From positions 1 through 8,259 of the forward strand of contig CATPBU010000204.1 in the NCBI GenBank assembly GCA_955652455.1: a stretch of DNA of 8,259 bases. The letters run 5' to 3'. Both the position numbers and the translations under genes were made by a program. Each line of letters starts with the position of its first letter. Positions within the stretch are counted from its first letter, which is position 1. This document shows positions 1 to 5,414 of the stretch, in pieces. The stretch is from Candidatus Dormiibacterota bacterium (GTDB taxonomy: Bacteria; Chloroflexota; Dormibacteria; UBA8260). The notes below the pieces were generated by a model that worked only from the letters and a program-made list of their open reading frames with translations, was not told the origin of the DNA and did not search any database.

Positions 1-184
1 ATCCGAGGTGCCCCAGCGGCTCGACGAGATCCCGGACGACAGCGACGTGTTCGTTCATTGCCGGCTCGGCGGACGCAGTGCCAAGGCGGTCGAGTTTCTG
101 CGCCAGCATGGCCGTCCCCGGGCCATCAACGTGGTCGGCGGCATCGAGGCGTGGGAAGAGGCCGGGCTGCCCGTCGCCAGCTGA
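1..184 (+). CDS. Rhodanese-domain protein, C-terminal fragment (5' end outside window)
   Basis: The open frame enters the window from the left (first full codon at base 2) and ends at TGA 182-184, leaving 60 residues. The fragment contains a rhodanese active-site loop, VHCRLGGRS: cysteine at fragment residue 20 and arginine at residue 25. A six-residue loop is typical of sulfurtransferases rather than Cdc25-type phosphatases, which have seven. It is followed by the usual end of the fold, NVVGGIEAW. The cysteine would carry a persulfide used in sulfur transfer. Because the N-terminus is missing, this could be a stand-alone single-domain rhodanese or the C-terminal domain of a MoeB/MoeZ-type adenylyltransferase; the ending GIEAWEEAGLPV is common in stand-alone forms. 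It converges on the small minus-strand gene, with 16 nt between the stop codons. Confidence 0.85.
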   Translation, partial: SEVPQRLDEIPDDSDVFVHCRLGGRSAKAVEFLRQHGRPRAINVVGGIEAWEEAGLPVAS

Positions 185-205
185 GCCTCGTGCTCGTCGC
201 TCAGC
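180..205. terminator. Possible bidirectional terminator hairpin
   Basis: A perfect 7-bp inverted repeat, GCTGAGC (180-186) and GCTCAGC (199-205), encloses a 12-nt loop. The two stop codons of the convergent genes (TGA 182-184; TGA on the minus strand at 201-203) lie inside the arms. There is no T-tract, so it would be a weak intrinsic terminator at best; the position between convergent genes is the main support. Confidence 0.3.
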
Positions 206-476
206 GCCCGAGGATGAGGAGGGCGGTGACGATGATGGCGATTGCGGCCAGCAACACCGCAAAAGCCATCACCGTCCGCGGACCGGGGGCATGCTCAGCC
301 GGGCGCGGCGTGGTCACCACGACGACCCCGTGCCCCGGCAATGCCGGTGGCGGCGCCAGCGGCGGCACCGGCTCCATGGCTGCGGCGATGCTCCAGGGAC
401 GCGACGGGATCGCCGAATCTCCCTCGAGAACTGGCATGCCGCCGCCGCCGTCAGCCATCTCCGGGTCGGCGTTCAT
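201..476 (-). CDS. Small proline-rich protein with C-terminal membrane anchor
   Basis: This encodes 91 residues from ATG at 476. Residues 1-30 are acidic and glycine-rich, residues 35-67 are rich in proline, alanine and valine, and residues about 69-89 form one strongly hydrophobic segment (VMAFAVLLAAIAIIVTALLI) followed only by LGR. The layout fits a tail-anchored membrane protein with a cytoplasmic N-terminal part; I recognise no domain. The frame stays open upstream to 788, but that part runs antisense to the clear membrane-protein gene at 537-1367, so the ATG at 476 was preferred. No Shine-Dalgarno sequence is visible; a TACCGT box lies 9 nt upstream, so the leader would be very short or absent. 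The hydrophobic tail is the main evidence that this is a real gene; function unknown. Confidence 0.6.
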   Translation of the reverse strand: MNADPEMADGGGGMPVLEGDSAIPSRPWSIAAAMEPVPPLAPPPALPGHGVVVVTTPRPAEHAPGPRTVMAFAVLLAAIAIIVTALLILGR

Positions 477-485
477 CCGGTCGCA

Positions 486-491
486 ACGGTA
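486..491 (-). promoter_or_regulatory. Candidate -10 box (TACCGT) for the tail-anchored protein gene
   Basis: Read on the minus strand, TACCGT matches the actinobacterial TANNNT -10 pattern and ends 9 nt before the ATG at 476. No convincing -35 hexamer was found. It shares the 60-bp divergent region 477-536 with the promoter of the plus-strand membrane gene. Confidence 0.35.
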
Positions 492-524
492 GCGCAGCGA
501 CCCGCCCGCTGACAGCCCGCTGCG

Positions 525-530
525 TACCAT
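525..530 (+). promoter_or_regulatory. Candidate -10 box (TACCAT) for a leaderless membrane-protein transcript
   Basis: TACCAT fits TANNNT and is followed by exactly six bases (531-536) before the GTG start at 537. That places the expected transcription start on the first base of the start codon. No Shine-Dalgarno sequence precedes the GTG, which fits leaderless translation. A CTGACA at 509-514 is too close (10 bp) to be a good -35. Confidence 0.5.
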
Positions 531-536
531 CGCGCG

Positions 537-1367
537 GTGCCACCGTCCCTGCCCGACCTCGCGCCGCTGGCAGGGCTGCTCGTTCTTCTCGAGCTCGGCG
601 TCGGAACGGTCGCCGTCAGCGCCGCCCTCGACCACGTCGGCCGTGTGGGGCGCGGTTTCGCCGGCACCACAGCAGCGATCTGCGCGCTGATCATGGGTGT
701 CACCCTGCTGCTCATCTCGGCAGTATCCGACCTCGGTGCACTGCTGCACGGCAACGTCGACCCCGGCGCAGTCGCCAACCTGGTGCACTGGTGCGTGGCA
801 TTCGCCGTGCTGCTTGTCGCCGACATTCTCTTCGCGGCCGTCGGCACGGAGGTGTCACGACGGGTCGTCGAGGTGGCCACGGTCATCGTGGGTCTCGCCG
901 CCATAGTGTCGGCAGGGGTCGCCGTCGGTCCCGCGGTCGGCGGCGCCGGTGACGCGCTGCTCGTCTTCCTGCCGGCGGCGCTCGTCGGCGGCACGGCACT
1001 CGCCGCCATGCTCCTCGGCCACTGGTACCTGGTGACGCCGAACCTCTCGTTCCGGCCGCTGCGACTCTCGATCTACGCGGTGTTCGCGGCCGTCGCGGTG
1101 GACTGCGCCGTCATCGCCTACGGACTCGCGAGCCACGGCGCCAGTCGCCAGCGCTTCATCTCCGGCGACCAGGCCGTGCTGTTCTGGCTGCTCGTGGTCG
1201 GCGCCGGAGTGCTGTTCACCGCTGCGGTAAACGCGTTCACCCTGTACTTCGCGCGGATCAGGGCCAACCAACCCGCCACCGCGATGCTCTACGTGTTGAT
1301 CATCAGCGTGGTCATGGGCATGATCCCGACGCACCTGCTGTTCCTGCTAACGGGCGTGCCCCTGTAG
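537..1367 (+). CDS. Uncharacterised polytopic membrane protein (about 8 TM segments)
   Basis: This encodes 276 residues from GTG 537, a start chosen because a -10 box lies six bases upstream and the hydrophobic sequence begins at once. By eye, membrane segments lie near residues 10-30, 41-62, 80-103, 110-131, 138-160, 175-197, 212-234 and 247-271. Loops are short, so nearly all of the protein is in the membrane. A distinctive motif, GHWYLVTPNLSFRPLR (161-176), sits at the end of the fifth segment. Histidines, tryptophan and tyrosine at membrane edges (H84, W85, H162, W163, H265) could bind a cofactor or ion, but that is speculation. I do not recognise a named family and see no signal peptide, lipobox or soluble domain. 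It converges on the EamA gene across the inverted-repeat element at 1374-1511. Confidence 0.8.
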   Translation: MPPSLPDLAPLAGLLVLLELGVGTVAVSAALDHVGRVGRGFAGTTAAICALIMGVTLLLISAVSDLGALLHGNVDPGAVANLVHWCVAFAVLLVADILFAAVGTEVSRRVVEVATVIVGLAAIVSAGVAVGPAVGGAGDALLVFLPAALVGGTALAAMLLGHWYLVTPNLSFRPLRLSIYAVFAAVAVDCAVIAYGLASHGASRQRFISGDQAVLFWLLVVGAGVLFTAAVNAFTLYFARIRANQPATAMLYVLIISVVMGMIPTHLLFLLTGVPL

Positions 1368-1373
1368 TGCGAC

Positions 1374-1511
1374 GGGCGGGGACAGGAGGCATCGCGACGC
1401 CTGCTCAGCTTCGCAGCCATTGGCGTCACTTCGAAGTCGCCACTGGCGACTTCTTCGCTCCTCGGGCTGCTGCAGAATTCGCTGTCGCCGCGATGCCTCC
1501 TGTCCCCACCC
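1374..1511. repeat. Long inverted-repeat element between convergent genes
   Basis: The arms GGGGACAGGAGGCATCGCG (1378-1396) and its exact complement (1489-1507) match over 19 bp. Extended to 1374-1399 and 1486-1511 they match over 26 bp with two mismatches. The arms begin 7-10 bases after the stop codon of each flanking convergent gene, so the element almost fills the 148-bp gap. The interior continues partly complementary: CAGC, TTC and GCAGCC blocks near 1406-1418 have counterparts near 1465-1484, with bulges. It could fold as one long stem in RNA from either strand and act as a bidirectional terminator, or be a REP/MITE-like dispersed repeat. No transposase is present. Confidence 0.7.
1433..1453. 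other. Perfect 9-bp hairpin at the centre of the inverted repeat
   Basis: GAAGTCGCC (1433-1441), loop ACT, GGCGACTTC (1445-1453). The upstream segment GGCGTCACTTC (1422-1432) can instead pair with GAAGTCGCC if two bases bulge out, so two mutually exclusive hairpins share 1433-1441. No T-run follows on either strand. Confidence 0.55.
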
Positions 1512-1515
1512 TCCG

Positions 1516-2415
1516 TCAGATGCCTTCGGACATAAGGTCGGCGGCCATTGCAGGCGGTGCCGAAGTCAAGGTCACAGCCAACCCCGCCAGGATGAAGATG
1601 CCGCCGATCACTGTGGACGCGGCCGGATGTTGTCCCAGCACGATGAATGCCAGCAGTGCTGCCAGCGGTGGTTCGCCGAGGAAGGACAGCGATACCGAGC
1701 TTGCCGGCAGTCGGCGGAGTGTCCAGTTGAAGACTGTGTGGCCGCCCACTGTGCACACGGCAGCTAGTCCCAGACAGGCGAGAAATGCGCGGCCGCTGGG
1801 TGCGTGCAGGCCAGTGCCCACGATTGCGGTGCCGACCGCGGCGGCGCTGACGATCGCGTAGACGATGGCTGAGTAGGCGGCAACGCCGGGGCGGCTGCGT
1901 CGGCCTCGGCCGATCAGCAGGTACCCGGCCAGGGCGAGGCCTCCTGTGATGGCGAGGAGGTCGCCCCGCAGCGCGTTGCCACCGGCGCCGAATGCCCCGG
2001 CGCATGTGATCACTGTTCCGGTGAGGGCGAGCGCGATCCCGGCGACGATTCGACTGTCGAGCCTGTCGCCGAGGATCGCGGCGCCCAGCGGGGTGACCAC
2101 AAGTGGATGCAGCGACACCAGCAGGACGCTCGCCGCCACCGAGGTATCGGCCAAGGACGCCGTCCAGGTGAGGAAGTGCACGGCGAGCAACGCACCGGCT
2201 GCGAGGGTGAGGACCAGGTCCCGACGGGTGGCTCCGACTGCCCCGGCGCGCAGCTGTGGCAGCGCCCACGGCGCGAGCAGTCCAACCGCCAAGGCCATGC
2301 GCAGCCACACCACAGTTGCCGCGTCCGACTGCGCCTCCTTGACGAGGATCGCCGAAACCGAGACCGCAATGGTGGCGCCCAGAAGCGCAAGCGGCGCGCC
2401 GCGACGGTCGATCAC
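1516..2415 (-). CDS. EamA-family (DMT superfamily) membrane transporter
   Basis: This encodes 299 residues with about ten membrane segments in two homologous halves, roughly residues 8-138 and 150-285, the usual length and plan of EamA transporters. Family features include the charged VVWLRMALA turn of the second segment (35-43), HFLTWTASLADTSVAASVLL (80-99) in the first repeat and its counterpart VFNWTLRRLPASSVSLSFLGEPP (228-250) in the second, ending in a GGIFILAGL helix (271-279). Such proteins usually export metabolites or amino acids; the substrate cannot be read from the sequence. GTG 2415 is the start: it overlaps the TGA of the preceding 48-codon hpt remnant in GTGA, which implies translational coupling. 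It is the last gene of the minus-strand run. Confidence 0.9.
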   Translation of the reverse strand: MIDRRGAPLALLGATIAVSVSAILVKEAQSDAATVVWLRMALAVGLLAPWALPQLRAGAVGATRRDLVLTLAAGALLAVHFLTWTASLADTSVAASVLLVSLHPLVVTPLGAAILGDRLDSRIVAGIALALTGTVITCAGAFGAGGNALRGDLLAITGGLALAGYLLIGRGRRSRPGVAAYSAIVYAIVSAAAVGTAIVGTGLHAPSGRAFLACLGLAAVCTVGGHTVFNWTLRRLPASSVSLSFLGEPPLAALLAFIVLGQHPAASTVIGGIFILAGLAVTLTSAPPAMAADLMSEGI

Positions 2416-2558
2416 ACGCCGTGCAGCGCGCGGATGTCGGCGAGGTTGCGGTAGCGCTCAGCGTAGTCAAGGCCGCATCCGACAACGGAGCGGACGCGGC
2501 GACGTATTGACGCCGACTCGACGAGCGTCTCGCCGAGGGCGGGCGTCGCTGTGCTCAT
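2412..2558 (-). pseudogene. hpt: Internally deleted hypoxanthine phosphoribosyltransferase remnant (48 codons)
   Basis: ATG 2558 to TGA 2412 encodes 48 residues. Residues 25-46 (VVGCGLDYAERYRNLADIRA and on) match the end of bacterial HPRT, whose hallmark is VVGYGLDYxERYR. Residues 8-24 (LGETLVESASIRRRVRS) resemble the first helix of the same enzyme, which in Mycobacterium tuberculosis Hpt runs SVLLTAEQIQARIAELG. About 130-150 residues between them are absent, including the PRPP loop (VEDxxDTG) and all catalytic residues, so it cannot be an active transferase. The frame is intact across the apparent junction near bases 2484-2492. A TACACT -10 box lies 7 nt before the ATG, and the stop overlaps the EamA start. 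It may persist as a leader peptide coupling EamA translation, or may be a real microprotein. Remnant identity comes from memory of the family. Confidence 0.6.
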
Positions 2559-2565
2559 CGTTGAA

Positions 2566-2571
2566 AGTGTA
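2566..2571 (-). promoter_or_regulatory. Candidate -10 box (TACACT) before the hpt remnant and EamA gene
   Basis: On the minus strand, TACACT is followed by seven bases and then ATG (2558), so transcription would begin at or next to the start codon (leaderless). It lies in the 27-nt gap after the ABC-F stop (2586) and could drive the remnant and the EamA gene separately from the upstream operon. No clear -35 was seen. Confidence 0.45.
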
Positions 2572-2585
2572 GGAAGCGAACCATG

Positions 2586-4472
2586 TCATCCGGACCCGGC
2601 CAGTTCCTCCCAGCGCTCGTACAGCTCCGCGAGCGCGCCGCTGAGCCGATCGTGCGCCCTGCCCGCCTCGGCGCCGGTCTGCACATCGGCGAACGTCTGC
2701 GGGTCGAGCAGACGAGTGCGCGCCAGCTGGAGCTCGGCTTCGGTGGCGGCGATCTCCTCCTCGAGGCGCCGAACCTCGCGCGACCCAGACGGTCTTGCCG
2801 CGGGTGCCGACTGATGGCGCGGAGCGCGAACCTCATCGGCAGCACGTTGCGCGTCGCGCTCGCGTTCGCGCTTCTCCCGGTCCCGCACGCGCAGCAGGTC
2901 GCTGTACCCGCCCAGCACCTCGCGGATGCCGCCACCTTCGATCGACCAGGTGCGTGTCGCCACCGCGTCGATGAGGGCACGGTCGTGAGTGACCAGGACG
3001 ATGGCTCCTCCGTAACCGATGAGCGCCTTCTCCAGCACCTCCTGGGCCGGGATGTCGAGGTGGTTGGTCGGCTCATCGAGCAGCAGCAGGTTGGTCTCCT
3101 CGAGAGCGACCTTGCCGAGCAACAGCCGGGCACGTTCGCCACCGCTCAACTCACCGACCACCTTGTGCACGTCGTCTCCACTGAACAGGAGGGCACCGAG
3201 GACGGTCCGCGCGCGCTCCGCACCGACCGGATGATCGGCGAGAAGGTCCTCCATGACGGTGCGTTCATCGTCCGTCGAGTACGCGCTCGTGATCGCCTCT
3301 TCCCCGTCGCGCCCGAGGTCCTGCCGGTAGAGCCGGCGGTGGGTGCGGGGACCGAGGTTCACCGCTCCCTTGATGGGGCGCAGCTCGCCGGCGAGGGTGT
3401 GCAACAGCGTTGACTTGCCACAACCGTTGGGACCGACGATGGCGATGCGCTCGCCCGGAGCGATGCTCAGCGGCCTGATCGTGAGCAGCACCGAGTTGCC
3501 CCGGCCGATCTCGAGCTCACCGGTCTTGAGGAGAATCTGCGAGGTCGGGGCGGTCGCGAAGCGCAGGCGCGGACGTCGGTCTCGCGGCGGCGCGACCACG
3601 CGGTCGATGCGGTCAAGCTGCTTCTGCCCCCCCCGGGCCTCCTTGGCGCGCTGCCCCGCCTTGTACTTGCGGATGAACTCCTCCTGGTGCGTGATGTGCG
3701 CCTGCTGGGACTCGAACTCCTTGGTCCTGCGCGCGCGGCGTTCCGCTCGCAAGCGCACGTACTGCGTGTAGTTGCCGGGGTACTCCTCGGCCACACCGTG
3801 ACCGAGCTCGAGCACCGAGGTGCAGACGCGGTCGAGGAAACGGCGGTCGTGCGACACCAGCACGAAGGTGGTGCGCACCTCGGCCATGTAGTCCTCAAGC
3901 CACTCGATCGAGGCGAGGTCGAGGTGGTTGGTAGGTTCGTCGATAAGCAGCAGATCCGCGTCCGCAAGCAGCAGCTTGGAGAGCTCGACCCGGCGCTTCT
4001 GGCCGCCGCTGAGCTGACGGGGGTCTCGAGCCTGCAGTGACTCGCCGATGCCGAGGCCGCCCAGTGCCTCGCGGGCCCTTGCCTCGACGTCGTAGCCGCC
4101 CGCGTCCTGGTACGCATGCTGGAGTTCGCCGTACCGCGCCATGACGATGTCGAGGTCGGTCGGTTGGGCGCCCATGGCCGATTCGAGCCTGGTCAGCTCG
4201 GCGTGCATCGCGACCAGGTCGGCGCGTGACTCGAGCACCTCGTCGAGGACTGAGGCGCCGACGGGCTCGGGCGCGTCCTGCGCAAGATGGGCGACGCGCA
4301 GCCCGCGCGAGCGCTCGACGATGCCCTCGCGAGGTTCGAGCGCACCCGCGATCACATCGAGCACCGACGTCTTGCCGGCACCGTTGGCGCCGACCACCGC
4401 GAGGCGGTCGCGCCGTTCGATCCGCAGCGTGACGCCGCGCACGATCACCTCCGCGCCGTAGGCGATGGCCAC
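2586..4472 (-). CDS. ABC-F family ATPase (ribosome-associated translation factor)
   Basis: This encodes 628 residues from GTG 4472 with two ABC ATPase domains and no membrane segments, the ABC-F plan. Domain 1: Walker A GANGAGKT (28-35), signature LSGGQ (154-158), Walker B LLLIDEP (174-180), switch His208. The linker of about residues 195-310 is highly charged and helical, as in the arm that reaches the P-site tRNA. Domain 2: Walker A GPNGCGKS (347-354), LSGGE (442-446), LLLLDEP (463-469), His496. The tail has a charged stretch (526-550) and a coiled coil (565-625), as in Uup-like members. It probably acts on stalled ribosomes; antibiotic protection is possible but not shown. The coding similarity continues upstream of the GTG (PLLSLDD, to about 4496), so the true start is probably earlier; see the site at 4485-4511. 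An eight-C run lies at 3627-3634. Confidence 0.92.
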   Translation of the reverse strand: MAIAYGAEVIVRGVTLRIERRDRLAVVGANGAGKTSVLDVIAGALEPREGIVERSRGLRVAHLAQDAPEPVGASVLDEVLESRADLVAMHAELTRLESAMGAQPTDLDIVMARYGELQHAYQDAGGYDVEARAREALGGLGIGESLQARDPRQLSGGQKRRVELSKLLLADADLLLIDEPTNHLDLASIEWLEDYMAEVRTTFVLVSHDRRFLDRVCTSVLELGHGVAEEYPGNYTQYVRLRAERRARRTKEFESQQAHITHQEEFIRKYKAGQRAKEARGGQKQLDRIDRVVAPPRDRRPRLRFATAPTSQILLKTGELEIGRGNSVLLTIRPLSIAPGERIAIVGPNGCGKSTLLHTLAGELRPIKGAVNLGPRTHRRLYRQDLGRDGEEAITSAYSTDDERTVMEDLLADHPVGAERARTVLGALLFSGDDVHKVVGELSGGERARLLLGKVALEETNLLLLDEPTNHLDIPAQEVLEKALIGYGGAIVLVTHDRALIDAVATRTWSIEGGGIREVLGGYSDLLRVRDREKRERERDAQRAADEVRAPRHQSAPAARPSGSREVRRLEEEIAATEAELQLARTRLLDPQTFADVQTGAEAGRAHDRLSGALAELYERWEELAGSG

Positions 4473-4484
4473 GTCATCGAGGGA

Positions 4485-4511
4485 GAGCAGGGGGATGGTG
4501 AAGCCGCTCCC
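4485..4511 (-). promoter_or_regulatory. Likely translation-start region of the ABC-F gene, non-canonical start
   Basis: On the minus strand, GGGAG (4507-4511) lies 10 nt before ATC (4494-4496), which is followed by codons for PLLSLDDVAIAYG. That is the usual first strand of ABC-F proteins, which commonly begin MPLLSLDDV or similar. No ATG, GTG or TTG occurs in frame between the upstream stop (4515-4517) and GTG 4472. Candidate starts are ATC 4496, CTG 4490 or GTG 4472. GTG 4472 lacks a ribosome-binding site and removes part of the first strand. Confidence 0.45.
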
Positions 4512-4514
4512 GGA

Positions 4515-5414
4515 TCAGGTGCTGAGCGACACGGCGGGCACGTGCCCGGCCAGTGTGCCCGCGGCCGCGCCCTGGAGCTCGGCCAGGGTCACCGGTCCCT
4601 CGAAACGGTCGGTGACCACCCCGGCGCTGTTGACCAGGTAAACCCATGGATCACTCGGCAACCCGAAAGCGCGAAAGGCCGGGTTGTTGAACACCTGGCT
4701 CACGGATGCGGGGAAGTCGGTCTCGATGTGCTGGAAGGAGAACTGGCTGCAGTACTGGGTGCAGAGCTGCTTGAGGATGGCGACCGTGGGTCCGCACGTC
4801 TTGCTGGGACAGAAGCCCGGCTGGCCGAAGAACAGCACCATCGGCCGGTGCGCGGCGAGGGCCCCGGCGATCGTCTGGTCATGCCACGTGTCCGGTGGCA
4901 CACCGCTGTCGACCATCGAGATGGTGATGCCTGGATCGGTCAGCACCGCCTGGTGCAGCGCGGGGACGTGGGCGCCGACGGCAATCTCTGGCCCCGAGCT
5001 CGCGACGGTCACGAATGCGTGCCCGGTGACCGGCCCGGCCGTCCCGATGCCGGACACGACGAATTCGTACTGGCCCGCGATCGGGAACTGTGCAATGCCC
5101 ACATAGACGGGGATGCCGCCGTAGGCAGTGGAGATGTTCTCGAGGGGCCGGGTGGCGATCGACTGGCCGACGGCATCGAGGATGTTGATGCTCACACCGG
5201 TCGCGGCAACCGGGGTCTGCTTGCCGTCGAGCAGGGCGATCGAGACGCGGTTGATTCCAACCAACAGGGTGCTGTTCTGCGGCTGCACGTTGAGGTTCTC
5301 CTGCCCGATCGGCGTGCATCCTGCTGAGGCGCACGCGATCGGAGCGTTGGTCGCGCACCCGGCGAGCATGGGCAGCAGCGCCGTTGCCACGGCGACCAGC
5401 CAGCGCCGCTTCAC
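4515..5414 (-). CDS. Secreted lipoprotein with C-terminal thioredoxin-like domain
   Basis: This encodes 299 residues from GTG 5414. Residues 1-20 are a lipoprotein signal: MKRR, a hydrophobic core, then lipobox LAGC with Cys20 as the lipidation site. Residues about 40-138 look like a beta-sandwich (GVSINILDAVG, then IPVYVGIAQFPIAGQYEFVVSG), similar to extracellular YtkA/Ig-type domains. Residues about 175-285 resemble a thioredoxin fold: MVLFFGQPGFCPSKTCGP (192-209), then the cis-proline-like DPWVYLVNSAGVV (255-267). The cysteines of the active-site region are spaced C-x4-C (202 and 207) rather than CxxC, with further cysteines at 218 and 222. A role in extracytoplasmic thiol or metal handling is inferred. 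Its GTG overlaps the TGA of the preceding gene by 4 nt, so the two are probably co-translated. ABC-F follows after a short gap. Confidence 0.82.
   Translation of the reverse strand: MKRRWLVAVATALLPMLAGCATNAPIACASAGCTPIGQENLNVQPQNSTLLVGINRVSIALLDGKQTPVAATGVSINILDAVGQSIATRPLENISTAYGGIPVYVGIAQFPIAGQYEFVVSGIGTAGPVTGHAFVTVASSGPEIAVGAHVPALHQAVLTDPGITISMVDSGVPPDTWHDQTIAGALAAHRPMVLFFGQPGFCPSKTCGPTVAILKQLCTQYCSQFSFQHIETDFPASVSQVFNNPAFRAFGLPSDPWVYLVNSAGVVTDRFEGPVTLAELQGAAAGTLAGHVPAVSLST

Noticed and set aside
509..514. CTGACA as a -35 box for the membrane-protein promoter
   Set aside because: The spacing to TACCAT is 10 bp, too short for a normal sigma-70-type promoter.
477..788. N-terminal extension of the small minus-strand protein
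   Set aside because: The extension is low-complexity, unlike a protein, and antisense to the eight-TM membrane protein; the ATG at 476 starts the part with a plausible architecture.
1289..2485. A 398-codon open frame on the minus strand
   Set aside because: It is arginine/proline/serine-rich with no domain and overlaps the clear EamA transporter in another frame; typical of GC-rich shadow frames.
4287..5327. A 346-codon plus-strand frame
   Set aside because: It lies antisense to both the ABC-F gene and the lipoprotein, has no recognisable domain and spans two unrelated real genes.
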